Below, one piece after another: positions 1 to 8,758 of a stretch of DNA of 64,000 nucleotides. The first letter of the stretch is position 1; each line of letters opens with the position of its first letter. Where the stretch lies: NCBI GenBank assembly GCA_047601665.1, contig JASGIT010000001.1, positions 3,224,001 to 3,288,000 of the forward strand, in the 5' to 3' direction. The notes under the pieces were generated by a model. The model had not been told where the DNA came from. It saw only the letters and a list, made by a program, of their open reading frames with translations, and did no database searches. Origin of the DNA: JASGIT01 sp047601665. GTDB lineage: Bacteria; Pseudomonadota; Gammaproteobacteria; Burkholderiales; Burkholderiaceae_C. A program made the position numbers and the translations under genes.

Positions 1-882
1 GTCGAGATCACCACCGTGGCGTCGGACGACATGCTGCGCGCCGAGCTGGCGGATGCCACGGGCCCGGGCTTTGACGTGATCGCCGCCAACACCGCCGAAA
101 TCGCCCGCCTGCTGGCCCGCCAGCAGCTCGCGCCGCTGCCCCTGCGCAGCATTCGCCATGCCCAGCACCAGTTGCCCCGCTTTCGCGACCTGTCCGCCAT
201 TGTCGGCATCACGCAGGGGGCGGCGGCGTATGCCATGCCCTTCACCTATTCTGAAATGGGGCTGATCTACGACCGGCGGCAGTTTGCCCGCCCGCCGCGT
301 TCCCTGGCCGTGCTGTGGGATGCGCGCTGGCAGGGGCGGGTATTGGCGTATGACGGCAGCACCCACGGCTTTTCGCTGGCGGCCATGCACCGGGGCATGT
401 CGCCCTTCCGCATTGCCGACGGCGGGTTCAAGACCTTGACGCAGGACTTGGTGGACCTGCGCCGCAACCTGCGCGCCTTCTACCGCCTGCCCGAAGAAGC
501 GCTGGAACTGTTCCGCCAGCAGCGCATTGCCGCCATGCACGCCAACTATGGCCGGCAACAGTTCAAGCAACTGCGCGACGCGGGGCTGGACGTGGGCTAC
601 GTGGTGCCGCGTGAAGGGGCCCTGGCCTGGCTGGACTGCTGGGCCATTACCCGCCGCTGCGCCCAGGTGGCGCTGGCCGCCGCGTGGATAGACCACATGC
701 TCACCCCGGAGATCAGCCGCGAATTCACGCGCCGCCAGGGCCTGGCCAACACCTTGGACGAGCCTGCCGCGCTGGCGGGCGATGCGCTGGCCGGCCCCAT
801 CGTATGGCTGGAGCCGGTGGAAGACGAAATCCGCCGCGACCGGCTGTGGCAGCGCATCGTGTCGGGCGACCGGTTCGTATGA
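1..882 (+). CDS. ABC-type solute-binding protein, 5' end cut by window
   Basis: The frame is open from the first base and ends with TGA at 880-882, giving 293 residues of a longer protein. The sequence resembles the periplasmic binding proteins of polyamine/iron-type ABC importers: an inter-lobe segment YAMPFTYSEMGLIYDRR and a C-terminal lobe that ends with helices typical of the family. The signal peptide and first lobe must lie upstream of the window. The stop overlaps the start of a membrane diguanylate cyclase by four bases (ATGA), so the two are probably translated together. No permease or ATPase gene follows, so the protein may present a ligand to the cyclase rather than feed a transporter; that is inference. 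The ligand cannot be told from sequence. Confidence 0.75.
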   Translation, partial: VEITTVASDDMLRAELADATGPGFDVIAANTAEIARLLARQQLAPLPLRSIRHAQHQLPRFRDLSAIVGITQGAAAYAMPFTYSEMGLIYDRRQFARPPRSLAVLWDARWQGRVLAYDGSTHGFSLAAMHRGMSPFRIADGGFKTLTQDLVDLRRNLRAFYRLPEEALELFRQQRIAAMHANYGRQQFKQLRDAGLDVGYVVPREGALAWLDCWAITRRCAQVALAAAWIDHMLTPEISREFTRRQGLANTLDEPAALAGDALAGPIVWLEPVEDEIRRDRLWQRIVSGDRFV

Positions 883-2528
883 AGCGGGGCATGGCGCTGC
901 GGCTGGCGGCATTGCTGACGCTGTTCAGCGTGCTGGCCGCCGTCGTGGCGGGCTACTACATCTTCGACTCCAGCCGCGCCCGCCTGCAGGGGCGCGCCGA
1001 ACAGGCCATGCTGGCCACCACCCAGGTGCTGGCGCACCAGTTGCAGCTGGGTTTCATGTCCGTGGCGCGCGACACCGCGCTGCTGGCCGGGGTGGCCGCC
1101 GCCGAGCCCCAGCGTGATCTGCTGGCCAGCATGTTCGAGGCGTACCTGCGGGCCAAGCCGGATGCCGTGCAGGTGCGCCTCATCAGCGCGCGCGACCATG
1201 GCCTGGAGCGGGTGCGCATTGACCGCATCGGCAACGTCCTGGTGCGCGCCAAAGAGGCCGGCTTGCAGGAAAAGGCCCATTTCCCCTTCGTGTTCGAGAC
1301 CCTGGCCCTGAACGCGGGCGAGGTGTACGTGTCCGAATTCGGCATCAACCACGAAGGCGCCACGGACGCCGAGGCGGTGCCCGTGTTCAGCATCGCATCC
1401 CCCGTGGTGCGCGACGGGCGGACGCTGGGCGTGGTGGTGGTGCGGGTGCAGGCGCGGGCCTTTCTGCGCAATTTCGACTCGGCGCTGCCTTTGCTCTACG
1501 ACTTTTACCTGGCCAACCGTTGGGGCGATTTTCTGGTGCACCCCGACCCTTCCCAGGCGTTCGGGTTCGACCGGGGGCAGCGCATTCAGGTGCAGGATTT
1601 CTTCGCCCCGGTGGCGGCGCTGATCGACGGCCGCCAGGAGACGGCCGTGTTCAGCCAGCCGGGAGCGGGCGGGCAGGAGCGCGTGTTCTCGTTCGTGCGG
1701 ATGCCGTACGGGCGTGCGGGCGAGGGGCGCTTTCTGGTGGTGGGCCTGTCGCAGCCCTTGGCCGCCGTGCAGGGCGAGGTGCTGGACCTGGGGCGCGGCA
1801 TTCTCAAGATGCTGCTGGTGCTCAGCGGCGTGGGCGTGCTGCTGGCGGCCTGGGTGTCGTGGCGCGTCACCCGCCCGTTGCAGGCCATGGTGCGCGCCAC
1901 GCAGGCGTTTTCGCAAGGGCAGCCGCCCGGCGATCTGCCCCTGGCGCGCCAGGACGAAATCGGCGAGCTGGCGCGCAGCTTCCACCACATGGCGCAGCAG
2001 ATCGGCCGGCAGATGGCCGAGCTGGACGCCAGCCACCACGCCATGGCCCACCTGGCGCACCACGACGTGCTGACCGACCTGCCCAACCGCCGCATGTTCA
2101 CCCAGCGCCTGGCGCAGGCGCTGGAGCTGGCGCGCCGCAGCGGCGGCCACTGCGCCTTGCTGTTCCTGGACCTGGACGGGTTCAAGCGCATCAACGACGT
2201 GCACGGCCATGCGGTGGGCGACCAGGTGCTGCAGGCGGCGGCCCGCACCATCGTGGGCGCGGTGCGCCCGTCCGACACCGTGGCGCGGCTGGCGGGCGAC
2301 GAGTTCACCGTGCTGTGCGAGAACCTGAACTCCGAAGCCGCCGCCCTGCAGATCGTGGAAACGCTGCGCCGCGCCTTCGATGTGCCGCTGGACGTGGGCG
2401 GCAACCCCTTGCAGGCCGCCCCCAGTATCGGCCTGGCCCTGTTTCCGCGCGACGGGCAGGACGCGCAAACCCTGCTAGCCAAGGCCGACGCGGCCATGTA
2501 CCGTTCCAAGCGTACCCGTACTTCTTGA
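879..2528 (+). CDS. Membrane-bound diguanylate cyclase (sensor-HAMP-GGDEF)
   Basis: Predicted to make cyclic di-GMP from two GTP at the inner membrane. The 549-residue protein has an N-terminal membrane helix (about residues 5-27), a periplasmic Cache-like sensor region (about 30-300), a second helix (about 310-330), a HAMP linker and a C-terminal GGDEF domain. The active-site motif reads AGDEF, an accepted variant of GGDEF. An RPSD motif five residues upstream fits the RxxD product-inhibition site. The start ATG at 879 overlaps the stop of the upstream solute-binding protein; longer upstream starts would run through that gene and were rejected. The coupling suggests that ligand binding in the periplasm is read by this enzyme (inference). 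Confidence 0.9.
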   Translation: MKRGMALRLAALLTLFSVLAAVVAGYYIFDSSRARLQGRAEQAMLATTQVLAHQLQLGFMSVARDTALLAGVAAAEPQRDLLASMFEAYLRAKPDAVQVRLISARDHGLERVRIDRIGNVLVRAKEAGLQEKAHFPFVFETLALNAGEVYVSEFGINHEGATDAEAVPVFSIASPVVRDGRTLGVVVVRVQARAFLRNFDSALPLLYDFYLANRWGDFLVHPDPSQAFGFDRGQRIQVQDFFAPVAALIDGRQETAVFSQPGAGGQERVFSFVRMPYGRAGEGRFLVVGLSQPLAAVQGEVLDLGRGILKMLLVLSGVGVLLAAWVSWRVTRPLQAMVRATQAFSQGQPPGDLPLARQDEIGELARSFHHMAQQIGRQMAELDASHHAMAHLAHHDVLTDLPNRRMFTQRLAQALELARRSGGHCALLFLDLDGFKRINDVHGHAVGDQVLQAAARTIVGAVRPSDTVARLAGDEFTVLCENLNSEAAALQIVETLRRAFDVPLDVGGNPLQAAPSIGLALFPRDGQDAQTLLAKADAAMYRSKRTRTS

Positions 2529-2537
2529 GCCACGCCC

Positions 2538-4184
2538 ATGCACAGCATCTACGACACCGACCTGCCCCGCACCTCCGCCAACCACGCGCCCATTTCGCCG
2601 CTCTCGTTCATCGAACGCACGGCGGAGGTCTACCCCGACCGGCTCGCCATCGTGCACGGCGCGCTGCGCCAGAGCTGGGCCGAGACCTACGCCCGCTGCC
2701 GCCGCCTGGCCAGCAGCCTGCGCCGCGCGGGCATCGGCAAGAACGACACCGTGGCGGTGATGCTGCCCAACACCCCGCCCATGGTGGAGGCGCACTTCGG
2801 CGTGCCCATGGCGGGCGCGGTGCTCAACGCCATCAACACGCGGCTCGACCCGTCCACCGTGGCCTACATGCTGGACCACGGCGAGGCCAATGCGGTGATC
2901 GTGGACGCCGAATTCGCGCCCGTGATGGCGCAGGCGCTGAAGCTGCGCGAGTCCGCCGCGCCCATCCTGTGCATCGACGCCGAAGACGCGGTGTACGGCC
3001 CCGCCGCCGTGAAGGTGGGCCAAGTCACGTATGAGGAATTCCTGGCCCAGGGCGACCCGCAAGCCGCCTGGGACCTGCCGGGCGACGAGTGGGACGCCAT
3101 TGCCCTCAACTACACCAGCGGCACCACCGGCAAGCCCAAGGGCGTGGTCTACCACCACCGGGGCGCGGCCATGAACGCCATCAGCAACGTGCTGGAGTGG
3201 GACATGCCCAAGCACGCCGTCTACCTGTGGACGCTGCCGCTGTTCCACTGCAACGGCTGGTGCTTTCCATGGACGGTGGCGGCCCGCGCGGGCGTGAACG
3301 TGTGCCTGCGCCGGGTGGAGGCGCAGGCCATCTTCGACGCCATGCGCAACCATGGCGTGACGCACTACTGCGGTGCGCCCATCGTCCACGGCATGTTGGT
3401 GAACGCGCCCGATGCGATGAAAGTGGGCGTGCCCGGCGGCGTGAAGGCCATGGTGGCCGGGGCCGCGCCGCCCGCCGCGATGATCGAAGGCATGGAAAAA
3501 ATGGGCTTTGAACTCACCCACACCTACGGCCTGACCGAGGTGTACGGCCCCGCCGCCGTGTGCGCACAGCACGACGAATGGAAGCAGCTCGACATCGGCG
3601 AGCGCGCCCGCCTCAACTCGCGCCAGGGCGTGCGCTACCACCTGCAGCGCGGCACCACCGTGCTCGACCCCGACACCATGGCGCCCGTGCCCTGGGACGG
3701 CGAGACCATGGGCGAGATCATGTTCCGCGGCAACATCGCCATGAAGGGCTACCTGAAGAACGCCCAGGCCACGCAGGAGGCATTCAAGGGCGGCTGGTTC
3801 CACAGCGGCGACCTGGCCGTGCAGTACCCCGACGGCTACATCAAGATCAAGGACCGCAGCAAGGACATCATCATCTCGGGCGGCGAGAACATCTCGTCCA
3901 TCGAGGTGGAAGACGTGCTCTACCGCCACCCCGCCGTGCTGGCCGCCGCCGTGGTCGCCATGCCCGACGAGAAATGGGGCGAAACGCCATGCGCCTTCGT
4001 CGAGCTCAAGGCCGGGGCCACGGTAGCGCCCGAAGACATCATCGCCCACTGCCGGCAGCACCTCGCGGGCTTCAAGGCGCCGCGCGCCGTGGTGTTCGGC
4101 GAACTGCCCAAGACCAGCACGGGCAAGATCCAGAAGTTCGAGTTGCGCAAGCAGGCCAGCGCGATGACGGGCGCTTCCACATGA
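2538..4184 (+). CDS. Acyl-CoA synthetase (AMP-forming)
   Basis: 548 residues of the acyl-adenylate-forming superfamily, which activates a carboxylic acid with ATP and transfers it to CoA. The phosphate-binding signature YTSGTTGKPKG is complete, the adenine-binding stretch THTYGLTEVYGP is present, the hinge region contains GGENISSIEVE, and the C-terminal catalytic lysine lies in KTSTGKIQK. Length and motifs fit the medium/short-chain fatty acyl-CoA synthetase branch; the exact acid cannot be predicted. It starts 10 bases after the diguanylate cyclase stop with only a weak ribosome-binding site, so it may be read from the same transcript. Confidence 0.9.
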   Translation: MHSIYDTDLPRTSANHAPISPLSFIERTAEVYPDRLAIVHGALRQSWAETYARCRRLASSLRRAGIGKNDTVAVMLPNTPPMVEAHFGVPMAGAVLNAINTRLDPSTVAYMLDHGEANAVIVDAEFAPVMAQALKLRESAAPILCIDAEDAVYGPAAVKVGQVTYEEFLAQGDPQAAWDLPGDEWDAIALNYTSGTTGKPKGVVYHHRGAAMNAISNVLEWDMPKHAVYLWTLPLFHCNGWCFPWTVAARAGVNVCLRRVEAQAIFDAMRNHGVTHYCGAPIVHGMLVNAPDAMKVGVPGGVKAMVAGAAPPAAMIEGMEKMGFELTHTYGLTEVYGPAAVCAQHDEWKQLDIGERARLNSRQGVRYHLQRGTTVLDPDTMAPVPWDGETMGEIMFRGNIAMKGYLKNAQATQEAFKGGWFHSGDLAVQYPDGYIKIKDRSKDIIISGGENISSIEVEDVLYRHPAVLAAAVVAMPDEKWGETPCAFVELKAGATVAPEDIIAHCRQHLAGFKAPRAVVFGELPKTSTGKIQKFELRKQASAMTGAST

Positions 4185-4212
4185 CCCTGGAAGGTCCATC
4201 CGCCCATTGCGC

Positions 4213-4250
4213 GGCGGCCCTTGTGCGCGGGCAGCTCCTGAAATAGGAGC
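4213..4250 (+). repeat. Degenerate copy of dispersed Comamonadaceae-type repeat (R1)
   Basis: The segment ends in GCTCCTGAAATAGGAGC, a 6-bp hairpin (4234-4239 with 4245-4250), preceded by the GCGCGGGCA block seen in other copies. It matches copy R2 at 5587-5637 best, where the tail is GCTCCTGAAAAAGGAGC. It lies between the acyl-CoA synthetase stop and the cupin gene. The left part is eroded, so the boundary is approximate. Confidence 0.5.
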
Positions 4251-4327
4251 GCTCGGGTATCTCCCCACGGCGCTGTGCGGGCGGCGATACTGCGGGCTCC
4301 CATCATTGATTCCAGGAGACCCGCACC

Positions 4328-4753
4328 ATGCATTCCATACTGCGCACCGCTGCCCTCGCCATCGCATCCCTGGGGCTGGCCGCCACGGCATCCGCCGATG
4401 TGTTCACCAAGGAGCAACTCATCAAGCTGAGCAAAGAAAAGGCCGGCGGCGGTACGGGCACGCTGGTCGGCGAATACGCCTTTACCCGCGACAAGGCGCT
4501 CAAAGACCAGGCGATCAAGGAAGTAAGCTGGCTCACGCTGGCCCCTGGCGACTCCATTGGCTACCACCTGCACACGACCAACGAGGACACGTACATCATC
4601 ATTTCCGGGCGCGGCACCTTCAGGGACAAGGACGGCCGCGACGTGCCCGTGAAGGCGGGCGACGTGACCATCGTGCGCAAAGGCGAATCCCATGGCCTTG
4701 CGAACACGGGCACGGAGCCGCTGGTGTTCGTGGACGTGATCGCGGAGCAGTAG
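4328..4753 (+). CDS. Secreted cupin-domain protein
   Basis: 141 residues. A signal peptide is clear: MHSILRTAALAIASLGL followed by a likely cut after ASA at about residue 23. The rest is a single small beta-barrel of the cupin family. The metal-binding motif 1 reads GYHLHTTNEDTYIIISG, with the H-x-H and E ligands, and motif 2 supplies a later histidine in GESHGLAN. It therefore probably binds a metal in the periplasm; substrate unknown. A good ribosome-binding site AGGAGA lies 8 bases before the ATG. No neighbour suggests a pathway. Confidence 0.8.
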   Translation: MHSILRTAALAIASLGLAATASADVFTKEQLIKLSKEKAGGGTGTLVGEYAFTRDKALKDQAIKEVSWLTLAPGDSIGYHLHTTNEDTYIIISGRGTFRDKDGRDVPVKAGDVTIVRKGESHGLANTGTEPLVFVDVIAEQ

Positions 4754-4791
4754 CCCTTGGGCGTGGCCGGGCCGCTGGCGCCTGGACTTTG

Positions 4792-5058
4792 AGAGCGTGT
4801 TCAAGGTCTTTTCATGGAGCCCGCAAGGCAGCAAAAGGCCGCAATCTAGGCGCGTGCCGCAGCCCATGCTTGTGCCTGGGCAAGGTGCGCAACAACGAGT
4901 GCGGCCTTTTGCTGCCTTGCCCGAAGGGTTGCCCCGCAAAGGCGGCATCTGCGGCGTTGCAAATGCTCGCCGGGCCACCAGCCCGGCTGCGCTTTGCGCC
5001 TTGCACCTGCCGCCTTTGCGGGGCAACGGGCTCCATGAAAAGACCTTGAACACGCTCT
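4792..5058. mobile_element. 267-bp MITE-like palindromic element
   Basis: The ends are perfect 31-bp inverted repeats, 4792-4822 against 5028-5058 (outer end AGAGCGTGTTCAAGG). Inside are two further perfect inverted pairs: 4823-4843 with 4900-4920 (21 bp), and 4928-4946 with 5009-5027 (19 bp). The single strand would fold into a long stem with two arms. There is no transposase and no credible gene inside. I see no convincing target-site duplication (flanks CTTTG and GACAT). Structure fits a miniature inverted-repeat transposable element or an RNA-forming repeat. It fills most of the 344-base gap between the cupin and deaminase genes. Confidence 0.8.
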
Positions 5059-5097
5059 GACATGCGCGGCTGCTTTTTTGACCCAGGAAGTTTCACC

Positions 5098-5583
5098 ATG
5101 ACCCAACCCACCGCCCTCGACCTGGCCTTGCTGCGCCAGTCCATCGCCCTGTCCGAAGAGTCCAGGCAACGCGGGCGCCACCCCTTTGCTGCGCTGGTCG
5201 CCAACGAGCATGGCGAGGTCGTCGCCAGTGCGGGCAACAACTCCATGCCGCCCGAAGGCGACCCGACCCAGCACGCTGAACTGGTCGCCGCCGCGCGCGC
5301 CGCCCGGAAGCTGTCGCCCGAGGCGCTGGCGCGCTGCACCCTCTACACCAGCGCCGAACCCTGCTGCATGTGCGCGGGCGCCATCTACTGGACGGGCATT
5401 GGCCGTGTGGTCTACGCCCTGTCGGAACATGCGCTGTTGGGCCTGACGGGCGACCACCCCGAGAACCCCACGTTCTCGCTGCCGTGCCGCGAGGTGTTCG
5501 CGCGCGGGCAGCGGCAGGTGGAAGTGCTGGGGCCGATGATGGAAGAAGAGGCCGCGCAGCCGCACATCGGGTTTTGGAAGTAA
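5098..5583 (+). CDS. Nucleoside/guanine deaminase (CDA fold)
   Basis: 161 residues of the zinc-dependent cytidine/guanine/tRNA-adenosine deaminase superfamily. The zinc and proton-shuttle motifs are intact: HAE in TQHAELVAA and PCCMC in SAEPCCMCAGAIYW. Length and the C-terminal extension fit guanine or free nucleoside deaminases better than TadA, but this is not certain. The ATG at 5098 is chosen because AGGAAG lies 6 bases upstream; an in-frame ATG at 5062 lacks a ribosome-binding site and abuts the palindromic element. The stop is followed within four bases by repeat copy R2. Confidence 0.85.
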   Translation: MTQPTALDLALLRQSIALSEESRQRGRHPFAALVANEHGEVVASAGNNSMPPEGDPTQHAELVAAARAARKLSPEALARCTLYTSAEPCCMCAGAIYWTGIGRVVYALSEHALLGLTGDHPENPTFSLPCREVFARGQRQVEVLGPMMEEEAAQPHIGFWK

Positions 5584-5586
5584 ATA

Positions 5587-5637
5587 TGGCTCCAGCGCAG
5601 GCGGGACAAGCGCTGGCAGCTCCTGAAAAAGGAGCAA
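5587..5637 (+). repeat. Dispersed Comamonadaceae-type repeat, copy R2
   Basis: Matches the family core: GGCTCCAGCGC, a variable centre, ACAAGCGCTGGCAGCT, then a hairpin GCTCCT (5619-5624) with AGGAGC (5630-5635). It fills the space between two converging genes, the deaminase and phoD, where the hairpin could help end transcription, though no run of T follows on either strand. Confidence 0.75.
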
Positions 5638-7191
5638 TCAGTCCCGCTGCGGTCCCGCGCGCCCATCCTCGACCACGAAGCGCGCCAGCGTGTACACGCC
5701 GCTGTCGGCGCGCATCTGGTCGGCCAGGGCGCGCAGCGTGGTCGTCCAGCGCCGGGGCGTGATGTCCACCAGGCCGTAGCCGCGCTCCTCGCTGCGGGCC
5801 AGCAGGATGTGCGGGTTGTGCCGGACGACGGCGTCGGTCTGCGCCTGCCGGGCGCCGGAGCGCGAGGTGATGGAGGTGCCGCAGAACTCGCTGGCCAGCA
5901 CGGGCGCGTCTTCGCGCTCCGCGTCGGCCAGCACGTTGCAGACGTAGTTCTGGTGGATATCGCCGCCCAGGAACACGGTGTTCGCCTGCGGGTGCCGCGC
6001 CAGCGATTGCAGCAGGCGCGCGCGGGCGGCGGGGTAGCCGTCCCAGCTGTCGGTGCTGCGCTTGCCCGAGGGGTAGCGGCGTGGCGAGAACAGCGTCTGC
6101 TGGGCGATGACGCGCCAGCGGGCGGTGCCGTCAGCCAGCTGCCTGTCCAGCCATTGCTCCTGCGCCGCGCCCAGGAAGGTGCGCTGCGGGGCGCTCCACT
6201 CGGGGCATTCATCGGGCTTGACGGCGCCGGCGCTGCCGCTGTCAGGCGCGCGGCAGGCCTGCCAGTCGCGGAACTGGCGCGCGTCCAGCACATGGATATC
6301 GGCCAGACGGCCCCAGCGCAGGCTGCGATAGACCTGCGGCGCGCCCACGCCGTTCGCCAGGCTGGCGGCGCGCAGGGGCATGTGCTCGTAAAACGCCTGC
6401 CAGGCCGCCAGCCGCTGCGGGGCGAAGGCGGCTGCGTCGTACCCGCGCCCATGGGTGCCCGCGTAGTCGTTCTGCACCTCGTGGTCGTCCCAGGTCACGG
6501 CCCAGGGGCAGGCGGCGTGGGCGGCTTGCAGCAGCGGGTCGCTCTTGTGCAGCGCGTAGCGGTCGCGGTAGTCGGCCAGGGTGCGGGCCAGGGGCAGGCC
6601 GTGCAAGCGCGCCAGCCCCTGCGTGTCGTGGGGCGTGGCGTATTCGTAGATGTAGTCGCCCAGGAAGAGCACGAGGTCGGGCGCGTCCTGCACGGCGTGG
6701 CGCCAGGCGGCGTAGTGGCCATGCTCCCAGCGCTGGCACGAGGCGTAGACGGCGCGCAGCCGGGCGGGCAGGGCGCCGGGCGCGGGGGCGGTGCGCGTGC
6801 GGCCCGTGGCGCTCACGGCATTGCCGCATTGAAAGCGGTAGTGGTACCAGCGGTCGGGGGCCAGGCCCCGCAGTTCCACGTGCACGCTGTGGCCCCACTC
6901 GGGCAGGGCCAGGGCCTGGCCGCTTTGCTCGATGCGGCGAAAGCCCGCGTCGCCGGCCAGTTCCCAGCGCACGGTGAGCGGGGCCTGCGGCGCGCCGGGT
7001 TCTTCGGGCAGCAGCCGCGTCCAGAGCACCACGCCGTCGGGCGTGGGGTCGCCGCTGGCAACTCCCAGGGCGAACGGGTCGTGGCGCAACGTTGGGCTGC
7101 TCCAGGCCCGGCGCGGCAGTTGCGTGGCGGCCGCGGCCAGCGCCGCGCGCTGCACGAAGGCGCGGCGTGCCAGCAGGCCCGCCGGGGTCAT
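5638..7191 (-). CDS. phoD: Alkaline phosphatase D family protein (PhoD-like)
   Basis: 517 residues; a metal-dependent phosphomonoesterase/diesterase expected in the periplasm. The N-terminus ARRAFVQRAALAAAA is a twin-arginine (Tat) type signal, the usual export route of this family. An Fn3-like N-domain follows (GVASGDPTPDGVVLWTRL), then the catalytic domain with the characteristic metal-site segments ASCQ, FLGDYIYE, TWDDHE and LGGDIHQNY. The ATG at 7189-7191 overlaps the stop of the upstream diguanylate cyclase (TGA read from 7188-7190). The longer frame upstream lies inside that gene and was rejected. No Pho box was identified. Confidence 0.88.
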   Translation of the reverse strand: MTPAGLLARRAFVQRAALAAAATQLPRRAWSSPTLRHDPFALGVASGDPTPDGVVLWTRLLPEEPGAPQAPLTVRWELAGDAGFRRIEQSGQALALPEWGHSVHVELRGLAPDRWYHYRFQCGNAVSATGRTRTAPAPGALPARLRAVYASCQRWEHGHYAAWRHAVQDAPDLVLFLGDYIYEYATPHDTQGLARLHGLPLARTLADYRDRYALHKSDPLLQAAHAACPWAVTWDDHEVQNDYAGTHGRGYDAAAFAPQRLAAWQAFYEHMPLRAASLANGVGAPQVYRSLRWGRLADIHVLDARQFRDWQACRAPDSGSAGAVKPDECPEWSAPQRTFLGAAQEQWLDRQLADGTARWRVIAQQTLFSPRRYPSGKRSTDSWDGYPAARARLLQSLARHPQANTVFLGGDIHQNYVCNVLADAEREDAPVLASEFCGTSITSRSGARQAQTDAVVRHNPHILLARSEERGYGLVDITPRRWTTTLRALADQMRADSGVYTLARFVVEDGRAGPQRD

Positions 7192-8723
7192 ACCGCGATG
7201 ACGCGGTTCTTCCCTGCGCGCTTGGCCTGGTACATGCCTTGGTCGGCGCGGCGCAAGGCTTCGGCGCTGGTTTCCGTGTCGTTCACCTGGGCCACGCCCG
7301 CGCTGAAGGTGATGAGCACCTTTTCGTTGTTCTGCAGGAAGAAGCGCGTGGTCAGCTCGCGTTGCAGCCGCGTCATGGCCTCCACGCCCTCGCTTCGCAG
7401 GGTGTGGGGCAGCACCAGCACGAATTCCTCGCCGCCGTAGCGCGCCAGCATGTCCTGCAGGCGCATCACGCTGCGCGTGACGTTGGCCAGGTGCACCAGG
7501 GCGGCGTCTCCGGTGTCGTGGCCCAGGCGGTCGTTCAAGGCCTTGAAGTTGTCCACGTCGAGCAGCGCCACGCACAGCGGCGCGCCGCTGCGGCGCGCGC
7601 GGGCGATCTCGCGCTCCATCATCTCGTCCAGGCCCTTGCGGTTGAACGCGCCGGTGAGCGGGTCGTGCCGCGCCTGGGCGCTGGCGCGGTCGAGTTCGGC
7701 TTGCAGCTGGGCGACCTCGGCGCGCTTTTCTTCGGCGCGCTCGCGCAGTTCTTCCAGTTCGTCATGGGCCAGGCGGCTGTCCAGCGCCATGGCGCGCGTG
7801 GCGCTCATCACCTGCGCGAGCACGGGGGTGATGTCTTCGAGCTTGCTGGCGCGCACGATCGATTCAGAGCACTGCTCCATGACGCTGTGGAAGTGGTCGC
7901 TGGAGTCGGTCATCTTCGCCAGGCGGTCGACGAAGGTGGCGAGCAGTTCCTTCATCTGCTCCTGCGCCTCCACCTGCCGCGCGCGCGCCTCGGTCTGCTT
8001 GAAGATCACGTCCTTCAGGCGCAGCTGCACCTCGTCCAGCCGCCGCAGCGTGAGCGGCGGGGCGCTGGCCGCCTGCAGGGCCTCGACCTGGCCGAACAGC
8101 CATTCATCCTCGGGGCTGAGCGCGGCGATGTTCTCGAACAGCGTTTGCAGCAGCGTGAGCAGCATCTCGCGGATGCCGGCCTGCTCCTCGGTGGCGAAGG
8201 ACAGGCGGTAGTTGAAGTTGTTCAGCATCAGCACCAGCGTGGAGGCGGGCGCCGCGCCTTCGCGCAGCAGCCGCGTGACCTGGGCCGCGAGTTCGTGCAC
8301 GCGCGCGTCGTCTTCGCCGATGGCCAGCAGCGCGTTGTCCACCAGCCGGGCGATCTGCTCGGACAGGTCGTCAGGCAGCACGGCCACGGGCTCGGGCTGG
8401 TGCAGGGCGGTGTCGGGCGTGGGGACGGGTTTCAGGCCCTGGTTGGCGTAGGCCACGAGCACGCTTTGCAGCGCAACCCAGTCCTGCTGCGCGATGGCGT
8501 CTTCGAACTGGCCCAGCAGGCGGCGCTGCCCAGGCGTTTGCCCCGGCATATTGCGGTGGATGGCGCGCAGCTGCCGCTCCGGGAACAACGAGGGCGCCGG
8601 CGCGCCGGACACTTCTTCGTACAGCGCCTGGTAGTTGCCAGGCGTGGGCACGAGCTTGCGCACGGCCAGTTGCCTGAGCGTTTCGCGCGCGATCTCAGGG
8701 ACGGAAAGGGAGCGGGGGGCCAT
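7188..8723 (-). CDS. Cytoplasmic diguanylate cyclase (GGDEF)
   Basis: 511 residues. The C-terminal domain carries an intact GGEEF active site and an RLQD motif five residues before it, fitting the inhibitory RxxD site. No membrane segments are visible. The first 300 residues are helical with heptad-like stretches (for example ELEELRERAEEKRAEVAQL just before the GGDEF domain), so it is a soluble sensor or oligomerising region of unknown input. Its last codons overlap the start of phoD, so the two form an operon. Confidence 0.9.
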   Translation of the reverse strand: MAPRSLSVPEIARETLRQLAVRKLVPTPGNYQALYEEVSGAPAPSLFPERQLRAIHRNMPGQTPGQRRLLGQFEDAIAQQDWVALQSVLVAYANQGLKPVPTPDTALHQPEPVAVLPDDLSEQIARLVDNALLAIGEDDARVHELAAQVTRLLREGAAPASTLVLMLNNFNYRLSFATEEQAGIREMLLTLLQTLFENIAALSPEDEWLFGQVEALQAASAPPLTLRRLDEVQLRLKDVIFKQTEARARQVEAQEQMKELLATFVDRLAKMTDSSDHFHSVMEQCSESIVRASKLEDITPVLAQVMSATRAMALDSRLAHDELEELRERAEEKRAEVAQLQAELDRASAQARHDPLTGAFNRKGLDEMMEREIARARRSGAPLCVALLDVDNFKALNDRLGHDTGDAALVHLANVTRSVMRLQDMLARYGGEEFVLVLPHTLRSEGVEAMTRLQRELTTRFFLQNNEKVLITFSAGVAQVNDTETSAEALRRADQGMYQAKRAGKNRVIAV

Positions 8724-8758
8724 GGTGTGCAGAGCTTACCGCGCCCTGTGGCTGGCGG

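Noticed and set aside
4797..5060. Small open frames inside the palindromic element
   Set aside because: They begin and end in the inverted repeats and lack any domain or ribosome-binding site.
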